From Candidatus Bathyarchaeia archaeon (GTDB lineage Archaea; Thermoproteota; Bathyarchaeia; Bathyarchaeales; Bathycorpusculaceae): a stretch of DNA of 64,000 nt. A model generated the notes under the pieces. That model was given only the letters and a program-made list of their open reading frames with translations. It made no database searches and had not been told where the DNA came from. The translations under genes were made by a program, and so were the position numbers. Shown here piece by piece: positions 34,437-44,342 of the stretch. The DNA lies in assembly GCA_038873195.1 (NCBI GenBank), contig JAVZEV010000001.1, positions 1,392,284 through 1,456,283 of the forward strand, read 5' to 3'. Numbering within the stretch: the first letter of the stretch is position 1; every line of letters starts with the position of its first letter.

Positions 34437-35645
34437 TTGGAAGTAAAGTTGTTGACAGCAACCAACTATAGAAAAATTCTAAGGTCAAGCTTTCCGTTTG
34501 AAGTGTTAAACAAAGACTTGAGATTAATTTTTACCTCTAACCTGTTAGGTTCTTTTGGCGACGGACTTTACGCTTTTCTCTTACCAGTTTACTTAACTGA
34601 AAGCCTCGGAGCCAACGATGTAGAAGTAGGCATACTCTATGCCATAGTGACTTTGACTTCAGCATTAACTCTGCTTGTGGCTGGAACACTCGCAGACAAG
34701 TATGACCGCAAAAAAATCATGATAGCCGGATGGATAGCATGGGTGCCCGCGCCGTTAGTTTTCTCCATTGCAAACAATTGGCTTCAAACATTACCTGGCA
34801 TCATTTTATGGGGAGTTTGGCTTGGCGGACCAACAAACACAGCATACATTGTAACAGCCGCTGACAAGACTAAGTTAACATTAACTTTCACTTTGATTTC
34901 TTCAGCGTGGTCACTTGGTTACATTTTTTCTCCGGCGATTGGAGGCTATTTAGCTGGAACTGTCGGAATGCATGCCGTTTTCTATTTAGCCTTCATTTTC
35001 TATGCTCTCGCAGGCTTAGTCCTAGCCTTCATAAACAGTCAACGTGCAACTCGCTTAACACAAGAGCCCCCAGAAAAGAATTACTCTTTCTTCAAGCTTT
35101 TAAAAACAAAGAGGTTGCTTAAACTTTCGATTCTATTTGCTTCTTTAATTTTCGTCACACTCATGTTTCGTCCATTCATCCCCAAGTTTCTTGCGGACGT
35201 CTATCATTATGGCAAGTTTGAAATAGGCATTTTAGGTTCTGTTTCCTTTTTCAGCTCAGCAGTTTTGGGCATCTTCTTAGGCAAGCTTGGAGATAGATGG
35301 AGAAAATCGTTTGCTCTTGCCATAGCTATGTTTCTAAGCAGCTTGTCATTAATTCTTCTCTTACTGTTCAGCCAATTCTACATTCTAATAATCGCCTTTT
35401 TCCTAATAGGAGGCTCCTACATACTATGGTCGTTAATGAGCGCCATAATTGGGCCACTCGCTCCAGAACATATGAGGGCACGATGGATTTCCATACCTCA
35501 AACCGTCAGCATTTTCACTTCTTTCGTGGCGCCCTACGTCGGCGGCGTTCTCTACAGTTTTTCTCAATCTTACTTGTTTATCATAGCCGTGGCGGCAACA
35601 CTCTTCCTATCCTTGCTGATATTTTTTAAAGCTTTTGAGACGTAA
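34437..35645 (+). CDS. Major facilitator superfamily transporter
   Basis: 402 residues with twelve predicted membrane helices. The MFS loop 2-3 motif is GTLADKYDRKKIMIAG (G-x-L-a-D-r-x-G-R-k-k type), and its echo in the second half is LGKLGDRWRKSFALA. The substrate is not deducible. The start is a TTG at 34437, near a TATA-like ATTATACTAAA about 25 bp upstream, so a leaderless transcript is plausible. The 3' end is adjacent to the HtrA-type protease, whose true start lies 80 bp after the MFS stop. Confidence 0.85.
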   Translation: MEVKLLTATNYRKILRSSFPFEVLNKDLRLIFTSNLLGSFGDGLYAFLLPVYLTESLGANDVEVGILYAIVTLTSALTLLVAGTLADKYDRKKIMIAGWIAWVPAPLVFSIANNWLQTLPGIILWGVWLGGPTNTAYIVTAADKTKLTLTFTLISSAWSLGYIFSPAIGGYLAGTVGMHAVFYLAFIFYALAGLVLAFINSQRATRLTQEPPEKNYSFFKLLKTKRLLKLSILFASLIFVTLMFRPFIPKFLADVYHYGKFEIGILGSVSFFSSAVLGIFLGKLGDRWRKSFALAIAMFLSSLSLILLLLFSQFYILIIAFFLIGGSYILWSLMSAIIGPLAPEHMRARWISIPQTVSIFTSFVAPYVGGVLYSFSQSYLFIIAVAATLFLSLLIFFKAFET

Positions 35646-35724
35646 AAAAGTGCCAAGGGTAAGTTTTGCGGAACTTTTATTTTTCTGCAATACATTCGGT
35701 TATCGTTTAAAAGAGGTGAAACAG

Positions 35725-36864
35725 TTGAGCATTTCCAGCGAAAGTGGTGTAAGGTTTTCTTTAACATTCGTACTGCTAATGCTTATTGTGGGATTGATTG
35801 CTGGCGGACTAGCGACTTACCTAATAGCCTACCAGCAAGTTGAGAATCTAAATAATGACATTGCAAATCTCAAAAATCAAGTCTCCAAACTGTGGGGTTT
35901 CCAGAACGTAACTTACCAAAATATTACAATTTATCAAAACGCCACGGTTTTAACAGAAATTTATGAACGCGTAAAAGATTCTGTTGTTTTAGTGCGTGGA
36001 ACAACAGGTTCAGGAAGTGTACAAGGTTCAGGGTTTGTCTATAACTTCTCTGGTTTGCCTGTTGTAATAACGAATTACCACGTTGTCCATGGCACAATAA
36101 GCGTGAGCGTAACGTTTTCGAACGGAAACGGCTACGCGGCTGAAGTAAACGGAACAGACCCGTACGCGGATTTAGCTGTTCTATTGGTTGACGCTCCACA
36201 GGAAGAATTCAAACCCATCGAAATCGTAAGCTCCTCAACACTAAAAGTCGGCGACCCAGTCATAGCAATAGGAAACCCCTACGGCTTAGTTGGATCAATG
36301 ACCACGGGAGTGATAAGCGCTCTGGGAAGGACAATAACCGAGGAATACACCGGCGGCTTCGGCATAGCAAACATAATACAGACAAGCGCGCCTATAAACC
36401 CCGGAAACTCAGGGGGTCCACTATTGAATTATAACGGCAAGGTTATCGGAATAACAACCGCAATAGTCGCAGAGTCTCAAGGCTTAGGCTTCGCCATCCC
36501 ATCAAACACTATCCTTCGAGAAATTTACTCGCTAGTAACTAACGGTACCTATGACGGGCACTCCTACTTAGGCGTGAGAGGAACAGACATGAACTACGAA
36601 ACAAGCCAAAAAATGGGCATAAACGTAACCTACGGATGGCTAATAGCCGAAGTCATACCGGGTGGCCCATCGGATGGAAAACTACAAGCCAACGACACAA
36701 TAATCGCGATGAATATGACCCGCATCAAAAACGGCGACGACCTCGCAAGCTATTTGGAAGAAAACACGCTACCAGGCGATAATCTAATCATCACAATCGT
36801 AAGAGCCAACGCCACAGAAAATGTCACGATAACCTTAGAAAGACGACCAAGCCCATTTAGTTGA
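35725..36864 (+). CDS. Membrane-anchored HtrA/DegP-type serine protease with PDZ domain
   Basis: 379 residues from the TTG at 35725, selected because GAGGTG lies 6 nt upstream; longer in-frame reading into the MFS gene has no support. A signal anchor (about 11-35) and short coiled coil (38-56) precede the trypsin-like domain with triad His119 (ITNYHVVHG), Asp149 (DPYADLAVL) and Ser229 (NPGNSGGP). A PDZ domain follows (about 285-370). It should act outside the membrane on misfolded or secreted proteins, and is the only quality-control protease of that type in this window. Confidence 0.92.
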   Translation: MSISSESGVRFSLTFVLLMLIVGLIAGGLATYLIAYQQVENLNNDIANLKNQVSKLWGFQNVTYQNITIYQNATVLTEIYERVKDSVVLVRGTTGSGSVQGSGFVYNFSGLPVVITNYHVVHGTISVSVTFSNGNGYAAEVNGTDPYADLAVLLVDAPQEEFKPIEIVSSSTLKVGDPVIAIGNPYGLVGSMTTGVISALGRTITEEYTGGFGIANIIQTSAPINPGNSGGPLLNYNGKVIGITTAIVAESQGLGFAIPSNTILREIYSLVTNGTYDGHSYLGVRGTDMNYETSQKMGINVTYGWLIAEVIPGGPSDGKLQANDTIIAMNMTRIKNGDDLASYLEENTLPGDNLIITIVRANATENVTITLERRPSPFS

Positions 36865-36876
36865 GATTTTCTTAGT

Positions 36877-36950
36877 GGGGCTGCCCGGATTTGAACCGGG
36901 GTCTAGAGAGCCCGAGTCTCCAAGCCTAGACCAAGCTAGCCGACAGCCCC
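36877..36950 (-). tRNA. tRNA-Pro (CGG)
   Basis: 74 nt on the minus strand. Acceptor GGGGCTG pairs with CAGCCCC; the T arm is CCCGG-TTCAAAT-CCGGG; the D stem uses two G-U pairs; and the anticodon stem GGAGA/TCTCT encloses CTCGGGC, giving anticodon CGG with T33 before it and G37 after. CCA is not encoded and no intron is needed to fold it. Confidence 0.85.
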
Positions 36951-37056
36951 TTGCATGCTCATCTTTACATTTAAAACATTAAAATAAAGTCTTCCTTAAC
37001 CTTTAAACCCTCGCTTCGTAATATTACTTTACCACTTTGGGGAGGCTAACGCAGAC

Positions 37057-39270
37057 TTGTCGATTCCACATCGTGTGCGGGGAGTAAAAATACTTAAAGC
37101 GGTTTCTTCGTCTCTTAGGTTGCAGATTTTGAATTTGCTTTTTGATAGGGGTCCTCTTTCTTATACTGAGTTGATGAGTTCTTTGAAGATGAATCCTACT
37201 AGGGATGCGGGGAGGTTTGCTTATCATTTGAAGTTTCTGCTTAGGGCGGATTTGATTGAGGCGGATGTGGAGGCGAAGAAGTATTGTTTAACTGAGCTTG
37301 GCAAGATGGTTATTGATGTTGCGGATAGGATTGAAAAGAAAGCCATAAAACCAAAAAGCATGCTTATACGCACTTCGCGTTTTGCATTGGAAGAGTTTGA
37401 CGCAAACAAGATTGCAAACTCTCTTATTAAAGAAGCGAAAATGCCCGCTGAACTGGCGCAGAAGGTGGCGAAAGAAGCTGAAAAGCGGTTGTTGAAATCG
37501 AAGATTAAGTATTTGACTGCTCCACTCGTGAGGGAGGTTGTGAATGCGGTTTTAATAGAGAAAGGTTTAGAGGAGTATCGACACAAGCTTACGCGTTTGG
37601 GTCTTCCAGTGTATGATGTTGCCAGCTTGTTAGAGGGAAAAGAAACTGGTCAGCAAATGGGTTCTGTGAGCGAAAAATTGGGAGAGACAATTTTAAGAGA
37701 GTATATGCTTTTGAACATGTTTCCAAGAGATGTTGCAGACGCGCATTTGTCTGGTTCAATCTTTGTGGAAGGTTTGGGTTCTTGGATTTTGAAGCCAAGT
37801 GAAGTTATGCATGATTTGCGATTTTTTCTGCAGCATGGCTTAAACTTGGAAAGAATAAACGTTTTCAAGTCTTCTTTACAGCCTCCTAATAGTTTGGAAT
37901 CGGCTTTGTCGACTACGTTTAATGTTCTTTTGCATTCTGCCAGAGAAGTAGATGCGATGCAAACTCTCGATTATTTTAATGTTTTTTTGGCGCCATTTGT
38001 AAAGGGTACAAAGCCTACAGAGGTTAAGGAGGCTTTACGTTCATTTATTCTCCAAGTAAATCAGCATGTAAAAGCGTCTTTAGGTTTGGAGCTTACCGTC
38101 CCAGATTTTATGGCAGGAAAACAAGTTCTCGGCTCTGATGGAAAAGTGTTAGGCAAATATGGAGATTTTGTTGATGAAAGCCAACTTTTAGCTTCATTTA
38201 TCCTTGAAATACTTATTGAAGAAAGCCTGCGTAAGCCTCTGCTTAATCCCGCGATAATTTTGGAAGTGCGTAAGGAAGCGTTTGTTAATGAAAAAGTAAA
38301 AGCGATGCTTTTAAAGGCACATCAATTAGCTTCAGAAAAAAGCATGCTTTACTTTGCTAATCTTTTAGGAGAAAACAAACGCGATTCTGTTTTTTCTTCT
38401 TCTGGATTTACTCTCAAAACCGATGCATGTGGAGATTGGGAAATTGAAACTCTGCGTACCGGTTGTCTTGGAAGGGTTGGAGTTAATCTTCCACGGATAG
38501 TGGTTGAGTCTGGAAAGGATAAGACGAAGTTTCTGGAAATTTTCAAAGAACGGTTGGAGATGGCAGTTCGCGCTTTGGAGATTAAGTATAGAACGCTCAA
38601 GCAGCATGGTGGGGGTTTGCTTCCGTTTCTCTCTCAAGAAGTTAATGGGGACCAGTATTTTAGGCTTGAAAATTGTTCCCGCATAATAAACATGGTAGGA
38701 TTGAAAGAATCTGCTGAGATATTCTCTGGGAAGAGTGTTTATGAAGACGAGAAAAGTTTGGCGTTTGCTGAGGAAGTAATACAACAAGCCTCAGAGTATA
38801 TAAACAAGATTGGAAGAAAGCATGACAAAAATGTTTTTTTGGCTGCGTTGCCGAGTTTTGAAGCTTCTGAAAGGTTTGCCCAGTTGGATATTGAGAGGTA
38901 TGGTGTTGCAAAAGTGCGCTTTTCTGGAACGCGAGAAAAGCCGTTTTACTCCACGGTTGGTAAGTTGATTCTTAAAGACGATGAAGTTCTTCCGACATTT
39001 TTGAAGGTTGAAGAGAAACTTAGCAAATTGTTCGATGCTGGTGGATATTTTTCGGTAATAGAGCTTGGAGAAGCCGAGCATAAACCGGAAGCTCTTATGG
39101 CTTTAACTAAGCAGATTTTTGAAAGCGGCAGTTTAGAATTTTTCACGTATAATCGCAAACTAACTTATTGCGTCAACTGCAAAAGAAGCTGGTTTGGAAA
39201 ATTGCAGAAATGTCCCTCTTGCGGAGCAGTAAGCACATTAGCGTTCTTTGACCAGTTTGCGGCAGTATAA
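37057..39270 (+). CDS. HTH-ATP cone-NrdD-like protein lacking a glycyl-radical site
   Basis: 737 residues from a TTG at 37057, with GGGGAGG about 11 nt upstream. Residues about 10-85 form an ArsR-like winged helix (LRLQILNLLFDRGPLSYTELM). An ATP-cone follows (about 101-190), then a long region homologous to anaerobic ribonucleotide reductase NrdD, including TLRTGCLGRVGVNLPRI with a core cysteine and a C-terminal zinc site CVNCKR...CPSCG. The protein ends in STLAFFDQFAAV: the RxxGY glycyl-radical motif expected after the zinc site is absent. It is therefore unlikely to reduce nucleotides by the NrdD mechanism; a nucleotide-sensing regulator is the best inference. Family annotation as plain NrdD would mislead. 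Confidence 0.8.
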   Translation: MSIPHRVRGVKILKAVSSSLRLQILNLLFDRGPLSYTELMSSLKMNPTRDAGRFAYHLKFLLRADLIEADVEAKKYCLTELGKMVIDVADRIEKKAIKPKSMLIRTSRFALEEFDANKIANSLIKEAKMPAELAQKVAKEAEKRLLKSKIKYLTAPLVREVVNAVLIEKGLEEYRHKLTRLGLPVYDVASLLEGKETGQQMGSVSEKLGETILREYMLLNMFPRDVADAHLSGSIFVEGLGSWILKPSEVMHDLRFFLQHGLNLERINVFKSSLQPPNSLESALSTTFNVLLHSAREVDAMQTLDYFNVFLAPFVKGTKPTEVKEALRSFILQVNQHVKASLGLELTVPDFMAGKQVLGSDGKVLGKYGDFVDESQLLASFILEILIEESLRKPLLNPAIILEVRKEAFVNEKVKAMLLKAHQLASEKSMLYFANLLGENKRDSVFSSSGFTLKTDACGDWEIETLRTGCLGRVGVNLPRIVVESGKDKTKFLEIFKERLEMAVRALEIKYRTLKQHGGGLLPFLSQEVNGDQYFRLENCSRIINMVGLKESAEIFSGKSVYEDEKSLAFAEEVIQQASEYINKIGRKHDKNVFLAALPSFEASERFAQLDIERYGVAKVRFSGTREKPFYSTVGKLILKDDEVLPTFLKVEEKLSKLFDAGGYFSVIELGEAEHKPEALMALTKQIFESGSLEFFTYNRKLTYCVNCKRSWFGKLQKCPSCGAVSTLAFFDQFAAV

Positions 39271-39293
39271 ATTCTTGAAGGAATAGGCAATTG

Positions 39294-40244
<951 letters not shown>

Positions 40245-40349
40245 CTAAATAACTTTTTATGAGCAAAGCGAATGCCCATTTGTGCGAGTGCAAAAGTTAA
40301 AATCTTTTATGTGCATTCTCTGTATAGCCTTGTTTAAGGGGGAATTCGT

Positions 40350-40814
40350 GTGAGCGAAATGGAATTGCGTGTTTCTAAAATTAAGGATGGCACTGTTATT
40401 GACCATATTACTGGCGGTCACGCGTTGGATGTTGTTAAGATTTTGGGGATTACTGGGAAGGAGAAGGGGACGCTTACTATTGCAGTTAATGTGCCGAGTA
40501 AACGTCTAAAAACGAAGGATATTGTTAAGATTGAGGGTAGAGAGTTGAAGCCCCAGGAACTGCATAAGATTGCTTTGTTGGCGCCTCATGCGACTATTAA
40601 TATTATTCGTGACTATGGTGTTGTTAAAAAGTTTGAGGTTAAGTTGCCAAAGCTCATCGAGAATATTGTTAAATGTGCTAACCCGGCTTGCATAAGTAAT
40701 AGTAATGAGCCTGTTCAAGCTAAGTTTTATGTAGAGTGTGAGGAGCCTTTGCTTTTGAAGTGTCATTATTGTGGTTATATTATGGAGAAGAAGGATGTTC
40801 TTCAACAGTTTTAG
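40350..40814 (+). CDS. pyrI: Aspartate carbamoyltransferase regulatory chain
   Basis: 154 residues from a GTG at 40350 with AAGGGGG 7 nt upstream. The effector domain begins VSKIKDGTVIDHITGGHALDV, and the zinc domain has CANPACISNSNE and CEEPLLLKCHYCG, the four cysteines that contact PyrB. PyrI confers nucleotide feedback on the ATCase holoenzyme. It is transcribed away from pyrB, so the shared intergenic region (40221-40349) must hold both promoters. Confidence 0.95.
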   Translation: MSEMELRVSKIKDGTVIDHITGGHALDVVKILGITGKEKGTLTIAVNVPSKRLKTKDIVKIEGRELKPQELHKIALLAPHATINIIRDYGVVKKFEVKLPKLIENIVKCANPACISNSNEPVQAKFYVECEEPLLLKCHYCGYIMEKKDVLQQF

Positions 40815-40883
40815 TGTTGGTGTTTGGGTATTCGGAATTTGAGATAATACTTATATCGTAAGAGATAATATTCTCAAGTTAGA

Positions 40884-40903
40884 TATGTCTGCAAACAGAC
40901 ATA
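40884..40903. promoter_or_regulatory. Perfect 8-bp hairpin upstream of the 40944 gene
   Basis: TATGTCTG-CAAA-CAGACATA lies 41-60 bp before the ATG at 40944. A TATA-like ACTTATAT near 40849-40856 predicts transcription starting at about 40880, so the repeat would fall at the very 5' end of the leader. Direct repeats of GAGATAATA lie just upstream (about 40841 and 40863). Operator and 5' RNA hairpin are both possible. Confidence 0.5.
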
Positions 40904-40943
40904 AAGTATATGTGTAGAACAGAAATGCGCGTGAGGAAAAAAC

Positions 40944-41279
40944 ATGTTCAGCCTGATTGAAATACTCTTATTCTCGTTATGGACATGCTTCGTTATATAC
41001 GCCACATGGTACTTCACTTCTGCAAAACACTACGCGCCAATAACCCACACCGAAGCAAGAATGCTTTGGAAAATACACAAACAAATCGGTCAGTGTAGTT
41101 CTAGAAAATGGAGAGAAATTAGGCGAAGAAATAAGATAATTGGTTTTGAGTGCGGATGCGGATACAAACACATACAAAAACGTCCACTAGTCATTAGTGC
41201 GCCTGCTGCAAGAACCCAGATGCAAGACGCTGAAACGTCTATTTTCGATAAATTGCATACATCCTACGAGTCAACTTAA
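40944..41279 (+). CDS. Single-helix membrane protein with CxCG cytoplasmic segment, unknown function
   Basis: 111 residues from the ATG at 40944. One membrane helix (about 4-27) is followed by a basic region (RKWREIRRRNKIIGFECGCGYKHI) whose ECGCGYKH may bind a metal, then a polar tail. No family is recognised. It is preceded by an unusually structured upstream region with direct repeats and a perfect hairpin (40884-40903), suggesting its expression is specifically controlled. It converges with the PRC-barrel gene. Confidence 0.55.
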   Translation: MFSLIEILLFSLWTCFVIYATWYFTSAKHYAPITHTEARMLWKIHKQIGQCSSRKWREIRRRNKIIGFECGCGYKHIQKRPLVISAPAARTQMQDAETSIFDKLHTSYEST

Positions 41280-41334
41280 TCCTAGAATTAGCAATTTGCA
41301 GAGAAATAGCAGTTAGTTACAAATAAAAAGGAGT

Positions 41335-41676
41335 TTATGCATACTTTTTGCATTTGTAGCAGTACCAACGCTGATATTGCGGAACAAAGGTGAGCGGACC
41401 TTTACATGTTGGGCAAACCTGTGGGGCTTGCTGAATGGGAGGAGCTTCTTGGGGTTGTTCTGGTTTTAATATTATGAAGTCGCCGACTGCTTGGACTTCT
41501 TCCCATGTGATGTTTCGGCTTTCGCCTCCTTTCTTGCCTTCCACGTATAATGATATGCCCATTTTTCCAACCATAAAAGCGACATCTTTTACTGTTCCGA
41601 TTATGTGTCCTTCCGCGTCTATGACTTGCATTCCGACGAGCATGTCTTTTGTGACTGCTTTTTCCTGTTTAACCAT
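41335..41676 (-). CDS. PRC-barrel domain protein with zinc ribbon
   Basis: 113 residues. A PRC-barrel (about 10-75: MLVGMQVIDAEGHIIGTVKDVAFMV to DFIILKPE) is followed by a Pro/Gln linker and a zinc ribbon CPTCKGPLTF...WYCYKCKKYA. PRC barrels occur in photosynthetic reaction centre H subunits, RimM and small archaeal proteins that bind RNA or cell-division factors (CdpB family in some archaea). Fusion to a zinc ribbon is common in uncultured archaea, and the target is unknown. It is divergent from the signal-peptide protein at 41741 with a shared A/T-rich 64-bp region. Confidence 0.78.
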   Translation of the reverse strand: MVKQEKAVTKDMLVGMQVIDAEGHIIGTVKDVAFMVGKMGISLYVEGKKGGESRNITWEEVQAVGDFIILKPEQPQEAPPIQQAPQVCPTCKGPLTFVPQYQRWYCYKCKKYA

Positions 41677-41740
41677 GTTCTAGGGTTTGCATAAATTATA
41701 AAAAGGTAATGTGCCCACTGTTTGCAGTAGAGATGAAATT

Positions 41741-42478
41741 ATGAAGAATTTTAACGCAAAAGTCTTGCTTTTTGTGTTGGTCGCCTTCTACTTGTCGATG
41801 GGCAGTTCTGCGATGGCACAATACACGGTAGGCGTCAAAAGCGGAGACTGGATAAAATATAACTTCACCATGTCTGGCGGAGGACAAACCGTTCAAGGTT
41901 GGATTAAAATAACAATTCAAAGCGTTAGCGGAACACAAGTTACTGGAACTTATGCTGTAGGAATGTCTGGTCAACAATTACAACAACTAGATTTCACGCT
42001 TGATATTGCAACAGGTTACGGTACCATGAGCGGTTTCATAATTCCAGCAAACCTAGACACTGGACAAGCGATTCCAGGGGAAGGCACTACTGTGCAAGGC
42101 ATAACAACTCGACATGGTAGGACAGCGATTTACGCCACTGCTACTGACCCGTACTCTGGATGGACTGGACAAGTATATTGGGACCAAGCGACCGGAGTAC
42201 TGTTAGAAACAAGCACCTCATATGGTGGTTATACCTATACAATTACTCCAGCAGAGACTAACATGTGGAGTACCGGGTTGTTTGGTCCCGGCTTCTTAGG
42301 CTTGGACTGGTGGATTTGGATAGTCATCATAGTAGTCATAGTTGTGGTAATAGTTGCTGCAGCTATAATTTTACGCAAGAGAAAGCCTCCAGTAGCTCCA
42401 GCTGCTCCCGCTCCAGCTCCACAAGAACAGCCGCCTCAGCCTCCACCACCGCCACCGCCGCCTCCACCAACACCCTAA
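41741..42478 (+). CDS. Exported protein with C-terminal membrane helix and proline-rich tail
   Basis: 245 residues from the ATG at 41741; an earlier in-frame GTG (41711) would spoil the signal peptide. The signal peptide (about 5-26, ending AMA) precedes a beta-rich extracellular domain (GVKSGDWIKYNFTMSGGGQT start) of about 170 residues, then a membrane helix (about 197-218), basic stop-transfer RKRK, and a cytoplasmic tail of Ala/Pro/Gln ending in an uninterrupted run of about ten prolines. The GDWIKYNF opening is frequent in archaeal exported proteins of unknown role. The tail may bind SH3-like or signalling partners; that is speculative. Confidence 0.7.
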   Translation: MKNFNAKVLLFVLVAFYLSMGSSAMAQYTVGVKSGDWIKYNFTMSGGGQTVQGWIKITIQSVSGTQVTGTYAVGMSGQQLQQLDFTLDIATGYGTMSGFIIPANLDTGQAIPGEGTTVQGITTRHGRTAIYATATDPYSGWTGQVYWDQATGVLLETSTSYGGYTYTITPAETNMWSTGLFGPGFLGLDWWIWIVIIVVIVVVIVAAAIILRKRKPPVAPAAPAPAPQEQPPQPPPPPPPPPPTP

Positions 42479-42528
42479 TCTTCACTTTTTTGTCAAGCAA
42501 CATTTCATCAAAAGGCAATTTTGAAAGC

Positions 42529-42601
42529 GCCGCCGGTAGGACTTGAACCTACGACCGACTGGTTAACAGCCAGCCGCTCTACCGAACTGAGCTACGGCGG
42601 C
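42529..42601 (-). tRNA. tRNA-Asn (GTT)
   Basis: 73 nt on the minus strand with acceptor GCCGCCG/CGGCGGC, D arm GCTCAGTTCGGTAGAGC, anticodon arm CTGGC-TGTTAAC-CAGTC (anticodon GTT), and T arm GTAGG-TTCAAGT-CCTAC. CCA is not encoded. Confidence 0.95.
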
Positions 42602-42664
42602 AAACACGAGCGTTTAAGAATTTTGGTTTTGTAGTCGTATTTAAGTCTAGTTATGAAATGGCTT

Positions 42665-44155
42665 CTAAACTATTCCAGCCTTTCTCACTTTATACTTGAC
42701 TACTCCCGCAAAAAGTCTGTAGAAATGCCGAATTACACGCCTATACCATTTATCAGTAAACGACATGTCAATTAACTCGTTTATCCAGTACAAGCCATGA
42801 TTCAAACACTTAAGCAAAAGCTCTTTGTGCAGCTCCGTCATCTCCGTCTCCTTAAACCAATCCTCATTCTTCAACCTACCCATAGGCACAAAAAACAACG
42901 GTACAATCAAACTTCTAACCCCTTTGAGGTCATCCATCAGCTCCACGGTTTTAACCAAGTCGTCCTCAGTTTCTTCCGGAGAACCCACAATAAGCGTGCA
43001 CGCCGGAACCAGCTTATTATCATGCATCAACCCCATACCAGTACGCACAACTTCCGGCCACTCTTCCGGCTTGAACGGATGTGCTTTCGCGGGCATAATT
43101 TTCTTAGCAAGTCTTCCAGAACCCGTCTCTATCCCTACCTCAGCACCCCACCACGCCTGCTTCTGCAGAATAATTTCAGAAATTTTCGACAGAAGCTTCG
43201 GTTTAGCCGCCACTGCAGCAAGCGAACAGTGACTCCAACCCACACCCTCGCATTTTTTGGCAATCACTTCATGAAGCTCTATAAGTTTTTCATCGTTTGG
43301 AATAGTGTTTTTGGAGCCGTAAAGCATAACGTCCTCCGCATGAAGCGCCACGCCTTTCGTGTAGCCACTTTCCATGTTCACATCTATCTCGCGCAGTACC
43401 TTCTCAATTGGGTACCAACGTAAAGGACGCAAAGTCACACTGCAGAATTGGCATCCTCGGCAACATCCACGACCAATTTCCACTAAACCATCAACTGAAG
43501 GCTTCATAATATCGGGTATCTCATCAAGACTCGGCGTTTCTTCAACAGTAGATTCATAATATTTAGGAAGCGGCTCATCATTCAAGGCAGCCCTAAAGAT
43601 TTTCCCAACAACTTTTTCAGCTTCACCAGAAATTATGCAGTCTATCCCATACTCTTCAACGAACTTTGGACGATGCAAAAACTGCCAAACACCTTGACCG
43701 CCAACAATAATCTTTAACCCACGTTTTTTGGCTTCTCTAATTTCCGGGGTAGCCAACAACGCGCGAAAATGCTGTGCAAGATACGGTTCTTTTTTCAAAA
43801 CAAAAGCGAAAGTGGTTGAAGCTGGACCCAATCCAAATGGGTCCATCACATGAATTCCTAAAACCTTCGCTTCGTCAATGTACTCGCCCACGTGCAACGG
43901 CGACACTGTCAAAACATCAAAACCTTCGCTTAAAAGTTGAGCCTCAACCTTCCGCAAGCCATACGGCGCAGCTTCGGGAATGCCTTTTTTTGTCTTAATC
44001 GGCGGGAAAAAGAGCCAACTGTAAAACCAGTCGGGAAGAAAGTTTGGTGGAGCACATGTTCCGAACCCTAAGAATATGTTTTTATGGTAATCACTCATCA
44101 AGGTTCGGTCAGCGGTCAATATTATTTTGCCATTGTCTGCTTGTCTCTTTGACAA
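42665..44155 (-). CDS. B12-binding domain radical SAM protein
   Basis: 496 residues from a TTG at 44155. The N-terminal half has a Rossmann-like cobalamin-binding pattern (VEAQLLSEGFDVLTVSP, IIVGGQGVW, CIISGEAEKVV). The radical SAM cluster is IGRGCCRGCQFCSV (CxxxCxxC), followed by GVALHAEDVMLYG, a WWGAEVGIETGS strand and LIVGSPEETEDDL. This is the layout of the P-methylase/BchE-like class, whose chemistry ranges from methylation to ring formation; the substrate is not predictable. It sits alone next to tRNA-Asn, divergent from porGDAB. Confidence 0.87.
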   Translation of the reverse strand: MSKRQADNGKIILTADRTLMSDYHKNIFLGFGTCAPPNFLPDWFYSWLFFPPIKTKKGIPEAAPYGLRKVEAQLLSEGFDVLTVSPLHVGEYIDEAKVLGIHVMDPFGLGPASTTFAFVLKKEPYLAQHFRALLATPEIREAKKRGLKIIVGGQGVWQFLHRPKFVEEYGIDCIISGEAEKVVGKIFRAALNDEPLPKYYESTVEETPSLDEIPDIMKPSVDGLVEIGRGCCRGCQFCSVTLRPLRWYPIEKVLREIDVNMESGYTKGVALHAEDVMLYGSKNTIPNDEKLIELHEVIAKKCEGVGWSHCSLAAVAAKPKLLSKISEIILQKQAWWGAEVGIETGSGRLAKKIMPAKAHPFKPEEWPEVVRTGMGLMHDNKLVPACTLIVGSPEETEDDLVKTVELMDDLKGVRSLIVPLFFVPMGRLKNEDWFKETEMTELHKELLLKCLNHGLYWINELIDMSFTDKWYRRVIRHFYRLFAGVVKYKVRKAGIV

Positions 44156-44342
44156 ATCGCCGTCGGCTCCAAATATTTTAATTCCAAATTTTAGAGATTT
44201 AAATTTTGACGCACTTTCTACTTAATGCTTATGGTAACAGCCTAACTTTGCATGATTATCAACAACTCATTACCATGTTCCATTTCAGTTACCTGCTGAG
44301 AAAAAGGTATATGTTAGACTTCCCAATTAAGCTGAAAGACCA

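Noticed and set aside
42797..43423. 208-codon plus-strand frame opposite the radical SAM gene
   Set aside because: No homology pattern; the radical SAM cluster and domains are on the minus strand.
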